The notes: generated from the letters alone by a model not told the origin. A stretch of 64,000 nt of DNA from CATOSP01 sp965197545 (GCA_965197545.1 CBDANJ010000008.1:248001-312000), one strand, 5' to 3'; positions 44,326-53,362 are shown, counted from the stretch's first letter. Translations and numbers: made by a program.

Positions 44326-45750
44326 ATGGCTGACCAAGATGTCGGGCTGATGGCCCACTTGATGCGACGAGCCGCTTTCGGGGCGAGCCGAGACGAGATC
44401 GAAGCCAGGGTGGCCCGGGGATACGACCAGACGGTGGAAGAACTTCTAGCCCCCCAGGACCAACCGGACGTCGAGCACGACCTTATGTTCCGAATGCACC
44501 CCTCGTACTACCAGGCTGGGGCCATCGAGGTCAACGTGCAGTCCTGGATCTACCGGATGATCAATACCCCCAGGCAGCTCGAGGAGAAGATGGCCCTCTT
44601 CTGGCACATGATCTTCTGCGCGGGCCACAGCAAGATCGACAGTGGCTTTGAAATGGGCGCGATGGTCGAGATGTTCCGCGAATCGGGGATGGGCAACTTC
44701 CGGGACCTGCTCTACAAGCTGTCCACCAGTCCCGGCATGATCTACTACCTGGACAACTCCGAGAGCCACAAGGTAGCCCTCAACGAGAACTACGGCCGGG
44801 AATTGCTCGAGCTATTCTCCCTGGGCGTTGGCAAGGACGGAGCGTTCAACTACTCCGAGGACGACGTCAAGGCTTGCGCCCGGGCGTTCACCGGTTGGAA
44901 CATCGCCCCGGCTCACCCGCCCTTCCCCTATGGCAGGAGCCCTTGGGAGTTCCGGTTCGACCCAGCCGACCACGATGAGACCGAGAAGACATTCCTGGGC
45001 GAGACCGGCCCCTGGAACGGCGGCGACATTCTGGACATTATCTCCAAGCAGCCGGCCACCGCCCGCTTCATCGCGAGGCACCTGTGCAACTTCTTCCTGG
45101 CTGACGAGCCCCAGATCCCTGCCTGGCGCTTGACCCCGCCTCGCGACCAAGGGCTGATCGACGCCTTGGAGAAGGCGTATTTCGACTCCGGCTACAACAT
45201 CACCGCCATGCTGCGGGTGTTGTTCACCTCCGATTCCTTCAAGTCTGAGGACGTCCGCTACGCCAAGGTGAAGAGCCCGGCTGAGGTCGTCGCAAGCACC
45301 CTTCGCATGGTCCAGGAGCACCAGGAGATCAAGCCCGGACTGTTCGAACTGTCCCAGGAGCCAAAGTACATGGGCATGGACCTGATGAATCCCCCCACTG
45401 TTGAGGGTTGGCACACCGGCCGCGAGTGGATCGACAGCGGCACGCTGGTTGAGCGGATCAATTTCGCCTCCGAGTGGCTGGGCAACACCGAAACCCCCGG
45501 CGTTAGGTCGTTGGTCGTCCGTTTGATGGCCAGGGACGAGGCGCAGTCTCCAGAGGGGTTCGTCGACGGCTGTTTGGACCTGATCGGGCCCATCACGTTA
45601 GACAACTCCACCCGCGACGAGTTGATCGAGCACGTCGGCAAGAGCGGAGCCCTCTTGAGGAGTTCCGGAGCCGAGCAGGCCGACTTCACACGCCGCACCG
45701 GCGAGATGTTCCAGATGATCGCCTCGACCGCCGAATTCCAGTTCGAATAG
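44326..45750 (+). CDS. DUF1800 family protein
   Basis: The 474-aa protein has AHLMRRAAFGASRDEIEARV at the N-terminus, the DUF1800 hallmark, plus EKMALFWHMIFC, LYKLSTSPGMIYYLDNSESH and NENYGRELLELFSLGVG. Its companion DUF1501 gene follows after about 30 bases. The pair is widespread in Planctomycetes, Chloroflexota and others, with unknown function; it is often exported. AGGAGG precedes the ATG. No signal peptide is evident in this sequence. Confidence 0.9.
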   Translation: MADQDVGLMAHLMRRAAFGASRDEIEARVARGYDQTVEELLAPQDQPDVEHDLMFRMHPSYYQAGAIEVNVQSWIYRMINTPRQLEEKMALFWHMIFCAGHSKIDSGFEMGAMVEMFRESGMGNFRDLLYKLSTSPGMIYYLDNSESHKVALNENYGRELLELFSLGVGKDGAFNYSEDDVKACARAFTGWNIAPAHPPFPYGRSPWEFRFDPADHDETEKTFLGETGPWNGGDILDIISKQPATARFIARHLCNFFLADEPQIPAWRLTPPRDQGLIDALEKAYFDSGYNITAMLRVLFTSDSFKSEDVRYAKVKSPAEVVASTLRMVQEHQEIKPGLFELSQEPKYMGMDLMNPPTVEGWHTGREWIDSGTLVERINFASEWLGNTETPGVRSLVVRLMARDEAQSPEGFVDGCLDLIGPITLDNSTRDELIEHVGKSGALLRSSGAEQADFTRRTGEMFQMIASTAEFQFE

Positions 45751-45784
45751 AGATACTCAAGGCCAAATTTAAGGAGGAAGTAAG

Positions 45785-46921
45785 ATGGTTTCTACCAGCA
45801 AAGACCCGGTCTTCGCGGTGCTGTCCCTCTCCGGTGGAAACGACGGGCTGAACACCGTGATTCCCCGGACCAACGGACTGTACCGGGACTACCGGCCCAG
45901 TCTTTCCATTGCCGAAAACCAGATCATCCCTATCAACGACGAGTTGGGTTTCCACCCGGCCATGGCGCCCTTGAAGAGGTTCTGGGACGAAGGCAAGCTG
46001 GCAGTCTTCCTGGGAATCGGCTACCCCAACGCCAGCTACTCTCACTTCCGCTCCATGGACATCTGGCACACCTGCGAGCCGGATACCCAGGGCACCGAGG
46101 GCTGGCTGGGACGTGCGATCAAAGAGATGGACCCCAACAGTGAAAACGTATTGACCGGGGTCAACTTCGGGCGCGGTCTGCCCCGCGCGCTGGCCAAGGA
46201 CGGGGTTCCCGTCGCCTCCGTAGGCGACCTGGAGACCTACGGCCTGCTGACCGGTATCGACGGTGAAGACCAACGCTCAGAGGCCCTGGACGTCTTCGGC
46301 CGCATGTACTCCCCCGCCATCGGCAGGGGTGCGGTCATGGACTACATCAAGGCGACCGGCACCGACGCCCTCAAGGGCGCAGACATACTGGCCACAGCGC
46401 CGCAGATGTACAGCTCCGACGTCGAGTACTCCAACAGTGTCGTTGGGCAGTACATGAAGAACATCGCCCAGACCCACCTGGCCGGTTTCGGCACCCGCAT
46501 TCTGTACACGACCTCTCCGTACAACGGCTTCGACACGCACGCCAACCAGGCCGCGCTGCACTCCGGCCTGTGGGGCGACGTGTCCAACACCGTGGAGACT
46601 TTCTTCTCAGACCTGCGTAGCCACGACGCCAGCGACAATGTCACCCTGTTCCTGTTCACCGAGTTTGGCCGCCGCATCGCCGATAACGGCTCCGGCACCG
46701 ACCACGGCGCGGGTGGAGTTGCCTTCGCAGTGGGCGAGCACGTCAAGGGAGGCGTTTACGGCGCGTATCCCTCTTTGGAGCCAGGACAGCAGGAAGAGGG
46801 CGGAAACCTGAAGTTCAACTTGGACTTCCGTTCCGTCTACACCGACATTCTGGAGAACTGGCTGAAATTGGAAGCGGCTCCTATCGTAGGCGGCAACTTC
46901 GAGAAGCCGGGATTCCTCTAG
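45785..46921 (+). CDS. DUF1501 family protein
   Basis: The 378-aa protein begins PVFAVLSLSGGNDGLNTVIP and has LGFHPAMAPLKRF, NASYSHFRSMDIWHT, GFDTHANQ and TEFGRRIADNGSGTDHGAGG. These make it a DUF1501 member of the alkaline-phosphatase-like sulfatase clan. Relatives usually carry a twin-arginine signal, but this one starts directly with the domain. It follows DUF1800 by about 30 bases. Confidence 0.9.
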   Translation: MVSTSKDPVFAVLSLSGGNDGLNTVIPRTNGLYRDYRPSLSIAENQIIPINDELGFHPAMAPLKRFWDEGKLAVFLGIGYPNASYSHFRSMDIWHTCEPDTQGTEGWLGRAIKEMDPNSENVLTGVNFGRGLPRALAKDGVPVASVGDLETYGLLTGIDGEDQRSEALDVFGRMYSPAIGRGAVMDYIKATGTDALKGADILATAPQMYSSDVEYSNSVVGQYMKNIAQTHLAGFGTRILYTTSPYNGFDTHANQAALHSGLWGDVSNTVETFFSDLRSHDASDNVTLFLFTEFGRRIADNGSGTDHGAGGVAFAVGEHVKGGVYGAYPSLEPGQQEEGGNLKFNLDFRSVYTDILENWLKLEAAPIVGGNFEKPGFL

Positions 46922-46951
46922 GCCGACGCCCTAAGACCAACTTGAAAGCAG

Positions 46952-46990
46952 GGGGTTGCTTCTCCGTGGGATGCGGAAACGAGCAACCCC
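46952..46990 (+). other. Intra-operon hairpin between DUF1501 and NHL genes
   Basis: GGGGTTGCT (46952-46960) pairs with AGCAACCCC (46982-46990), with an inner TCCG/CGGA. It lies just before the ribosome site of the NHL gene. It could tune expression of the third gene or stabilise the upstream mRNA. There is no T-run. Confidence 0.5.
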
Positions 46991-47018
46991 TTAGCGGAAC
47001 GCCAGGGAGGTAAGATTA

Positions 47019-48020
47019 ATGAGCACCCATTTCTTCGGGCTTTCCGACCGCACGTTCGCCTACAGCCATTCGATTGGCCGCAACGAGTTCGCCGGTACCG
47101 GCTTCAGGAACCCGGTGGACATGGCGGTGGGTGAAGACAACGTCGTTTACGTAATCAACCGGTCCTACGAGAACCGGCCGGACGGCACTCGCATCAGCAT
47201 GGTCACCATGGACGAGGAGTACATCTCTGAGTTTGGCGCTTACGGTGAGGGCAACGGCGAGTTTGTCTGGCCCACGTCCCTGGCCCTAGACGCCCAGGGC
47301 AACGTTCATGTGGCCGACGAGTGGTTGAACCGCATCTCCGTCTTCAACGGCGACGGCGAATTCCTACGCAGTTGGGGCCGGTCCGGCTCCGGCGACGGCG
47401 AGATGAACAGGCCGGCTGGCATCGCCATCAACGGCGACGTGATGTTCGTCAGCGATAGCCGGAACCACCGGATTCAAAAGTTCACCCTCAATGGAGAATT
47501 TCTCGGCCAATTCGGCAGCTTCGGTTCCGGGAATGGCGAGTTGAACATGCCTTGGGGCATCGGAGTCGACAAGGACGGCAACGTCTACGTCGCCGACTGG
47601 CGCAACGACCGGGTCCAGGAGTTCAGCGCTGACGGCGAGTGGCGGGCCACCTTCGGCCAGTCCGGCACGGGCGTGGGCCAGTTCAACCGCCCCAACAGCG
47701 TGTGCGTGGACGCGGATGGCGACATCTACGTGGCTGACTGGCTAAACAACCGGGTGCAGGTGCTGAGCCCCGAGGGGCGGTTCGTGACCGAACTAAAGGG
47801 CGACCACACCCTGTCCCAGTGGGGCCGGGATAAGCTACTCTCCAATCCGGACATGATCCGGCAACGGGCGATCGCCATGGCGGCCAACCCTGGGTACGAG
47901 AAAGAGCTAACCCACCCCTGCGCCGTCAAGGTCGACCCCCAGGGCCGGGTTGCGATCCTAGACCATACCCGTGGCCGCATTCAAGTCTACGCGAAATCAA
48001 ACGAGCCAGTATTGGTCTAA
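47019..48020 (+). CDS. NHL-repeat beta-propeller protein
   Basis: The 333-aa protein has at least five repeats of the form P-x-x-I-A-x-x-x-x-G-N-V-Y-V-A-D-x-x-N-x-R-V-Q, for example PWGIGVDKDGNVYVADWRND and NSVCVDADGDIYVADWLNN. It should fold into a six-bladed propeller. No signal peptide is seen. It is the third gene of the DUF1800 operon and may bind a partner of the same complex; function is unknown. AGGGAGG precedes the start. Confidence 0.85.
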   Translation: MSTHFFGLSDRTFAYSHSIGRNEFAGTGFRNPVDMAVGEDNVVYVINRSYENRPDGTRISMVTMDEEYISEFGAYGEGNGEFVWPTSLALDAQGNVHVADEWLNRISVFNGDGEFLRSWGRSGSGDGEMNRPAGIAINGDVMFVSDSRNHRIQKFTLNGEFLGQFGSFGSGNGELNMPWGIGVDKDGNVYVADWRNDRVQEFSADGEWRATFGQSGTGVGQFNRPNSVCVDADGDIYVADWLNNRVQVLSPEGRFVTELKGDHTLSQWGRDKLLSNPDMIRQRAIAMAANPGYEKELTHPCAVKVDPQGRVAILDHTRGRIQVYAKSNEPVLV

Positions 48021-48052
48021 ACTTTCCACGGGCTCAAGATCCTGGAACCAAA

Positions 48053-48082
48053 ATCGCCGGAGCGGACTCCCGCTCCGGCGAT
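48053..48082 (+). terminator. Perfect 13-bp hairpin ending the operon
   Basis: ATCGCCGGAGCGG (48053-48065) pairs exactly with CCGCTCCGGCGAT (48070-48082) across ACTC, then CATTTCTC follows. It is a strong terminator-type stem with a weak T-run, placed about 30 bases after the NHL stop. Confidence 0.75.
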
Positions 48083-48119
48083 CATTTCTCAAGGAAAAGA
48101 GGGGGCGGAACTGGCCGGT

Positions 48120-48815
48120 TCATTCAGCCTGGAGGTCGGAAGCATCAATTTCATACCAAAACACCGATCCAGAATCGAGCGTAGCCTGCACTCGATTGTC
48201 CGCTCGCAGGCCTGCCACCGCGGCATACGCGGGCCTGCCCGTGAAAGAGGTCAATAATTCAGCGTTGCGCGCCGCCCTGGTGGTGTCCCGGCCATTCACG
48301 GTGAACGACACTTCCACCGCGACATAGCAGGACACTCCTGCCGCACTGCCCGCCTCCATGACTAGATCGGCCCTATGGAAACTGTCCAACTCCCCTGCGC
48401 CCAAGCCCGATGTGTCTGCCTGGTCCGTCATCTCCCACAACTCATCTCTATTGAGAGTCCTGACCCTCTGCAATCCCATAGCGCGCGCTATCGCGGAGGC
48501 GTTCTCCATTGCGGCGTTCCTCGCATGGGCGCCCCTCATGTACCCCAGGTCAGTTTGTATACGTTCAAGGACCGAATCAATCCGGTCGAACCGCTGGTCT
48601 ACCTGGGCAAACCGCTCATTAGTCTCGGCAGCGAAGCTCGAAAATTGACTTTCCAGCCGATCAAACCGGGCTGTTGTCTCGGCAGCGAAGTTAGCAAACC
48701 TCGCGGGTAGCTCGATGAGTTCCCGCGTCAGCAGACGCACGCGCAGGGCCTCTGCCCACTGGGGATTCTCGTCCAGTACACGAATCAAGTCTTCTATCGT
48801 GTTAATAGTAGTCAT
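48120..48815 (-). CDS. Coiled-coil protein with a possible nuclease-like C-terminus
   Basis: The 231-aa protein has an N-terminal helix (IEDLIRVLDENPQWAEALR) and a long coiled coil with repeated R-F-D-R-L/R-F-A-Q-V units (residues about 35-90). A C-terminal alpha/beta domain contains D-L-V-M-E-A then C-Y-V-A-V-E-V-S, which resembles the D ... E-x-K/S core of the PD-(D/E)XK superfamily. Similar proteins are common in thermophiles and Chloroflexota as uncharacterised. It converges with the NHL gene. Confidence 0.7.
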   Translation of the reverse strand: MTTINTIEDLIRVLDENPQWAEALRVRLLTRELIELPARFANFAAETTARFDRLESQFSSFAAETNERFAQVDQRFDRIDSVLERIQTDLGYMRGAHARNAAMENASAIARAMGLQRVRTLNRDELWEMTDQADTSGLGAGELDSFHRADLVMEAGSAAGVSCYVAVEVSFTVNGRDTTRAARNAELLTSFTGRPAYAAVAGLRADNRVQATLDSGSVFWYEIDASDLQAE

Positions 48816-48850
48816 GGCAAAAACTGTTGATGCGGTTGGTTAACCTCCAT

Positions 48851-49198
48851 CTACTCTGGTGGACCCTCCGGCATACCGGCGTCGATCCAGGCGGCGATCT
48901 CGTTTACTTCGTCCCGGCTCAGGAAGGGGCCGTGTAGGGGCATCCGTCCGAAGGTGAGAACGGTCCGGGCAAGAGAACGCACCAACTGAGTCTCCCTTCC
49001 CGGCAAACCGGGTTCAATCGCCCTGACTCCTGAAAGAACGCTCTGCGCCAAGTTCTGGGGCGAGTCCCAATAATACTGGTGAATCCCAGGCAGTGGCTCC
49101 CGCTCCCACCGCGTCTTCCAGCGGTCCATGACGCCGTCCAGGAGTTCCTTGACCCTGGGCCAATAGATCGGAGTATCGCTAGATGGATTAGTGCTCAA
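48851..49198 (-). CDS. Hypothetical protein with a cytochrome-like WIDAGMP tail
   Basis: The 115-aa protein ends RMPLHGPFLSRDEVNEIAAW then IDAGMPEG. That tail resembles the end of cytochrome-type c domains in planctomycete-like proteins, but no C-x-x-C-H haem motif is present. The N-terminus has PIYWPRVKELLDGVMDRWKT. I do not recognise a family. It lies 12 bases downstream of the MogA gene on the same strand and is likely co-transcribed. Confidence 0.65.
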   Translation of the reverse strand: MSTNPSSDTPIYWPRVKELLDGVMDRWKTRWEREPLPGIHQYYWDSPQNLAQSVLSGVRAIEPGLPGRETQLVRSLARTVLTFGRMPLHGPFLSRDEVNEIAAWIDAGMPEGPPE

Positions 49199-49210
49199 TT
49201 AGTACCGTGC

Positions 49211-49702
49211 CTACCGGGGGTGATCGCTGACCGTTTCGGTCTTCAGCAGTTCCAGGGCATGCCCCAGGACAGGGTTAACCACGTCCAGGCATTCACGCAC
49301 ACCCCTTGGGCTGCCGGGAAGTGTGATGATAAGCGTGTTGCCTCGGATGCCCGCGACCGAACGGCTCAGCATGGCCATGGGTGTGAACTGCAGAGTCTGG
49401 GCGCGCATGGTTTCCGCCAACCCTGGGACTTCCTTATCGATGATGGAGAGGCAGGCTTCGGGGGTGACGTCGTGGCGGCCCAGACCCGTGCCGCCCGTGG
49501 AGACGATGAGATCGACGTCGGGCGCGTCGGCCCATTCCACCAGCTTGTTCGCGATCGTATCGTGGTCGTCGGACACGATCTCGTAGCGGGCCACTTCGTA
49601 GTATGGCTGGGCCAATACTTCCTGAATCGCCTGGCCGCTGGTGTCCTCCCGCTGGCCTTGAGAGCCTGAGGTACTTACCGTCAAAATAGCTAACCGGAAC
49701 AT
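49211..49702 (-). CDS. mogA: Molybdenum cofactor biosynthesis protein (MogA/MoaB family)
   Basis: The 163-aa protein has ILTVSTSGSQGQREDTSG, DLIVSTGGTGLGRHDVTPEA and TLIITLPGSPRGVRECLD, the molybdopterin adenylyltransferase pattern. It prepares molybdopterin for molybdate insertion, which would serve the CoxS/CoxM-type hydroxylase of this genome. ATG 49702 is chosen because GGAGG sits five bases upstream; the ATG at 49729 adds nine residues without a site. It is divergent from the HIT gene. Confidence 0.88.
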   Translation of the reverse strand: MFRLAILTVSTSGSQGQREDTSGQAIQEVLAQPYYEVARYEIVSDDHDTIANKLVEWADAPDVDLIVSTGGTGLGRHDVTPEACLSIIDKEVPGLAETMRAQTLQFTPMAMLSRSVAGIRGNTLIITLPGSPRGVRECLDVVNPVLGHALELLKTETVSDHPR

Positions 49703-49790
49703 CACAACCTCCGCCAGAAATGATACCATAGGCCGCTCGAATTTCCGATAAACGCAAGGCTCTCGATATGACTCGAGTTCGGCGGCGAAA

Positions 49791-49819
49791 TTGACAAGCC
49801 TTTGGACGGTCTATATATT
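49791..49819 (+). promoter_or_regulatory. Consensus promoter of the HIT gene
   Basis: TTGACA (49791-49796) and TATATT (49814-49819) are separated by 17 bases, ending about 36 bases before the TTG start at 49856. A GAGG lies in between. Confidence 0.78.
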
Positions 49820-49855
49820 CACACCTAGCCATCTGCCCGGCGAGGTCCAAGACCG

Positions 49856-50191
49856 TTGAGTCAATCCACCGGCTGTGTCTTCTGCGAGATCGCCGCCTAC
49901 CGTGAGCCCGCCAGATACCGTTACGTTGACGACGATATCATTGTGATCGTCAACCGGCTTACATGGGTCCCATTGATGCTCTTGGTCATGCCCAAGGAGC
50001 ACCTGAGCCAGGTCCAGATGTGGTCCACTCCGCTGATGCAGAAGCTGGGCGACGTGGCGGTTGAGATGGGCTGTGTTTTCGCCCCCGACGGGTTTCGAAT
50101 CCTATCCAACTTTGGCCGGGATGGTATGCAGAGCCAGAGCCACGGTCATCTCCACGTCATCGGCGGCACTCATCTGGGACCTTACGCCTAG
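49856..50191 (+). CDS. HIT-family hydrolase
   Basis: The 111-aa protein has the HIT layout: CVFCEIAAYREPARYRYVDD at the N-terminus (with a C-x-x-C), LMLLVMPKEHLSQVQ and the catalytic SHGHLHVIGG (H-x-H-x-H). It hydrolyses or transfers nucleotides from dinucleotides; the exact substrate is unknown. It starts at TTG 49856, with the promoter at 49791. Confidence 0.9.
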   Translation: MSQSTGCVFCEIAAYREPARYRYVDDDIIVIVNRLTWVPLMLLVMPKEHLSQVQMWSTPLMQKLGDVAVEMGCVFAPDGFRILSNFGRDGMQSQSHGHLHVIGGTHLGPYA

Positions 50192-50260
50192 CCGAATCCA
50201 CCGCATCTCCAAACATACACGCGACCCTACCCGCGATAGCCAACGAGGAGCAGTAGAACC

Positions 50261-51037
50261 TTGGCCGAGACAATTCTGTACGAAAAGCAAGACAACGTCG
50301 TGATCATCACCCTGAACCGGCCCGACGCCTTGAATTCCATCAACCGGCAGTTGCGCCGGGAGTTGGGCGAGGCCATCGACCAATTCGACGGTGAGGATGA
50401 CTCGTTCGTGGCGATCATCACCGGAGCGGGGAGGGCCTTCTGCGCTGGTAGAGACCTGAAGGAACGGGCTTCCGATAACGCCGAGGGAATCCAGGCCCGG
50501 GCGTCCGCCAGCATGACCCCGGAGAGTCCATACATGTGGCCGCGAACATGGAAACCTATGATCGCCGCGGTCAACGGTTTCGCGTTGGCGGGAGGTTGGT
50601 CCATCGCCCAGATGTGCGACCTGCGGCTGGCCTCGGAAGACGCCAAGCTCGGCATTACGGAGACCAAGTGGAGCCTCATGCCGCCCTTCGGGACGATTCT
50701 GCCCAAGATAGTCCCCCTGTCGGCGGTACTGGAGTTGGTGTTCACCGCCGAACCAATCACGGCGCAGAGGGCATACGACATCGGGTTCCTGAATAAGGTG
50801 GTGCCCGCCGAGCAGCTAATGGACGAGGCGATGGCCCTGGCCCAGAAGATAGCCGAGAACGCGCCCCTTGCCGTGCAGTATTTCAAGGAACTGGCCTATC
50901 GGGGGCTGAACATGTCGACCCAGGACATCTCGTCTCTAACCTACCACATGTACGACCAACTACTCACGACCGAGGACTCAAAGGAGGGCCCGCTGGCCTT
51001 TGCCGAAAAGCGCAAGCCCAGATGGCAGGGCCGTTAG
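50261..51037 (+). CDS. Enoyl-CoA hydratase/isomerase family protein
   Basis: The 258-aa crotonase-fold protein has NVVIITLNRPDALNSINRQL, VAIITGAGRAFCAGRDLKER (oxyanion hole), AAVNGFALAGGWSIAQMCDL and the segment AKLGITETKWSLMPPFG, with a Glu of the usual catalytic region. It hydrates an enoyl-CoA in fatty or aromatic acid breakdown. It starts at TTG 50261, GAGGAG upstream. The double-cupin gene follows 35 bases later. Confidence 0.9.
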   Translation: MAETILYEKQDNVVIITLNRPDALNSINRQLRRELGEAIDQFDGEDDSFVAIITGAGRAFCAGRDLKERASDNAEGIQARASASMTPESPYMWPRTWKPMIAAVNGFALAGGWSIAQMCDLRLASEDAKLGITETKWSLMPPFGTILPKIVPLSAVLELVFTAEPITAQRAYDIGFLNKVVPAEQLMDEAMALAQKIAENAPLAVQYFKELAYRGLNMSTQDISSLTYHMYDQLLTTEDSKEGPLAFAEKRKPRWQGR

Positions 51038-51072
51038 TCAGTCACCTATTCGCCCGCTAGGAGGAACGAAAG

Positions 51073-51789
51073 TTGGACCCGATAATTCGAAACGTTAAGG
51101 ACGTATTCTCGCCGGAGGGGTCTCCGGGACGGCTGGTCACCCTGGACGACAATCCGCCCACCTGTACGATGACCTATTCAGAGATCAAACCCGGCGAGAC
51201 CAGTTCCCACCACATCCATCCCTGGGAACACGAGATCTATATCATCGAGGGCTCTGGCACGCTGGTGTGCGACGGCAACAATTACCCGGTCAAAGGGGGA
51301 GACGCCATCTTCATTCCGGGTGAAGTGGACCATTACACCCTGAACGACGGCGGGCAGGGCAACATGAAGCGCATCGAGATCAACCCCTTGATGGCAGCCC
51401 AACAGGGAGGCGCCCGGTCCGGCGGTGAGACCGGCTCCGGAAAGCCGCCAATGGTCCGCAACCATCGCGACCTGAACGCTGATACTGGCAGCCGGATCAT
51501 CGGCTCGGCGGACGGGGCTCCCACCTACCTGATGCTCTACAACGGCGCGATGGCTCCCGGGAGCGTCAGCCACCCCGACGGCGGAGGCCACGTCCACCCC
51601 TGGGAGCACGTTGTATACATACTTGAAGGTAACGCCGTGATCGCCTGCGAGGGCACCGAGTTTCCGGTGACGGCGGGGGATGCGGTTTTGGTGCCGCCGA
51701 ACACCTTCCACCAGTGGCGCAACCACAGCGGCGCGCCAATGACGCGGGTGACCTTCAACCCACTGGCGTCGGAGCACGTAGAGGGGTAG
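51073..51789 (+). CDS. Double-cupin protein
   Basis: The 238-aa protein holds two related cupin domains: HHIHPWEHEIYIIEGSGTLV then GGDAIFIPGEVDHY, and HVHPWEHVVYILEGNAVIA then AGDAVLVPPNTFHQW. Each keeps the His-His-Glu-His metal set. Bicupins include dioxygenases and isomerases; the substrate is unknown. The TTG start follows GGAGGAACGAAAG. A strong terminator follows the stop. Confidence 0.85.
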   Translation: MDPIIRNVKDVFSPEGSPGRLVTLDDNPPTCTMTYSEIKPGETSSHHIHPWEHEIYIIEGSGTLVCDGNNYPVKGGDAIFIPGEVDHYTLNDGGQGNMKRIEINPLMAAQQGGARSGGETGSGKPPMVRNHRDLNADTGSRIIGSADGAPTYLMLYNGAMAPGSVSHPDGGGHVHPWEHVVYILEGNAVIACEGTEFPVTAGDAVLVPPNTFHQWRNHSGAPMTRVTFNPLASEHVEG

Positions 51790-51817
51790 CGTTAGGGCAA
51801 TACATACGTTGGACGCA

Positions 51818-51847
51818 ACAAGGCCGGGGGATCATCCCCGGCCTTGT
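51818..51847 (+). terminator. Rho-independent terminator
   Basis: ACAAGGCCGGGG (51818-51829) pairs perfectly with CCCCGGCCTTGT (51836-51847) across a GATCAT loop, followed by GTTTT. It ends the HIT-hydratase-cupin unit. Confidence 0.85.
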
Positions 51848-51894
51848 GTTTTCGCTCCTTCCGGAGGCATCGAAGTTAGGTCGGAAGCCCTCGC

Positions 51895-52086
51895 TTAATC
51901 CGCCAAGAACTTGAGCATTGTTACGACAATCGTCGAAATCGCCGCCATCCCTCCCAGCGTCCAACCCGCCATCCACTTGATCAACTCCGCCTTGAGGTCC
52001 GCCATATCGGCCTTTAACTCGGCAACATCGGCTTTGGTGGCCAGGTGCTCGTAAGTGCCTTCTAACCTGCTGAGCCGGTCTTCCAT
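51895..52086 (-). CDS. Small coiled-coil membrane-anchored protein
   Basis: Start at ATG 52086 (GGAG nine bases before) gives 63 aa: a coiled coil with ATKADVAELKADMADLKAEL and a C-terminal hydrophobic helix (GGMAAISTIVVTMLKFL). This is the usual arrangement of small DUF1640/CCDC90-like proteins in bacteria. A longer frame to 52209 starts in low-quality sequence. No function is known. Confidence 0.6.
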   Translation of the reverse strand: MEDRLSRLEGTYEHLATKADVAELKADMADLKAELIKWMAGWTLGGMAAISTIVVTMLKFLAD

Positions 52087-52279
52087 CGAAGCCAACTCCA
52101 ACCCCTTATCCTCTGACTCTCCATCCTTGCTTCCTACGTTAATGGGGCAACCATGCAGTGCCAATGACGAAATGTCACATAATGGCAAAGCCGCCGGATG
52201 CCTATCCAAAGTGGCTTGAGGGCATTAGAGGTCCCTGGCCGGCTGAAATGGTCTTGACCCGGAGGGATTGCCGCATTGA

Positions 52280-53320
52280 CTACACCGGCAGAGTTTCCAG
52301 TTTAACCGTGCGCCCTGTCGCAGCCGACTCTATCATGGCTATCGTTACCTGGATTACTTTGAGGCCGTCTACACCCGACGCAGAGGGGTCCTCTCCGTTC
52401 TCGATGGCCCGGTTGAATGCCTCTGTCTGCCATTTGAACAGGGCCAGTGAATCGGGGCCGTAGTCCTCTTCCATGTTGACTGATTCGCTGGACACTTCGA
52501 GACCGCCGGAGAAGTTGGGCCGGGAAGCGTCCCGAAGCACCAGATGTCCTTCGCTGCCGTAGACCGTCAAGTCGCACTTGAGATCCGGTACCCGGTTGCT
52601 GCAACACAGAGTAGCGATGGCTCCGCCGTCGAACTTCAGACACATGGACGCCAGGTTTTCCAGCGGGTTTTCCTCCGTCTGCCCGTCGGTGATGGCCGCG
52701 ACCTCTGCCACCGTCTGGCCCAAGATGAAGTGGAGGTCGTCCACGGCATGGGTCCCGGTGCCCATCATCGTGGAAGCGCCGCCGACCAGGTCTGGTTGGT
52801 CCCACCATGCGCTCAAGCCGGTACGCGCCGCCCGCTGGGTCTGGCCTCTTGTGCCACCGCCTATCTGCACCTGGGCCAATGCGATGCCGCCCAAAGCCCC
52901 TTCCCTGACCAACCGGCGCGCCTCAGCGTGGCCGGGGTGGTGGCGCAACTGAAAGCCGACCCCCAGCCTCACGTCCCGGCCCCGGCAAGCCTGGACCATC
53001 TCCACACCCTCGCTGACGGTTAGGGCCATCGGCTTCTCCACCAACACATGCTTCCCCGCGTCGGCCGCCATCACCGTATATGGGGCGTGCAAGTGATTGG
53101 GTGAACAGATGTAGACGGCATCCACCCTGGAGTCGCCAAGCAAATCTTCAAGGGAATCATAGGCTTGGCGAAAACCATGATTGCTGGCGAAGGTTTCCGC
53201 CCGCGACATGTCCCTGCTATACGCCGCGATTAGCTCGGTATTTTCAGCCATCGCCATAGCGGGCGCTCCGGCCCGTTCCGGATACCTGCCCGTACCTATA
53301 AATCCCCAACCGATTGCCAA
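52280..53320 (-). CDS. Gfo/Idh/MocA-family oxidoreductase
   Basis: The 346-aa protein has an N-terminal Rossmann fold (IGWGFIGTGRYPERAG), VDAVYICSPNHLHAPYTVMA and HVLVEKPMALTVSEG, which carries the E-K-P motif of the Gfo/Idh/MocA family. It is an NAD(P)-dependent dehydrogenase of sugars or related polyols. It is the last gene of the minus-strand set of protease-dehydrogenase-oxidoreductase, about 40 bases after the acyl-CoA dehydrogenase. Confidence 0.88.
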   Translation of the reverse strand: MAIGWGFIGTGRYPERAGAPAMAMAENTELIAAYSRDMSRAETFASNHGFRQAYDSLEDLLGDSRVDAVYICSPNHLHAPYTVMAADAGKHVLVEKPMALTVSEGVEMVQACRGRDVRLGVGFQLRHHPGHAEARRLVREGALGGIALAQVQIGGGTRGQTQRAARTGLSAWWDQPDLVGGASTMMGTGTHAVDDLHFILGQTVAEVAAITDGQTEENPLENLASMCLKFDGGAIATLCCSNRVPDLKCDLTVYGSEGHLVLRDASRPNFSGGLEVSSESVNMEEDYGPDSLALFKWQTEAFNRAIENGEDPSASGVDGLKVIQVTIAMIESAATGRTVKLETLPV

Positions 53321-53362
53321 TTCTCCCCTCCCGATGTTTCTAGTAGAACTAGCTTGCCTGAA

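Noticed and set aside
50085..50115. TTTCGAATCC resembling a tRNA T-arm
   Set aside because: It lies inside the HIT gene, with no cloverleaf around it. No tRNA gene was found anywhere in the window.
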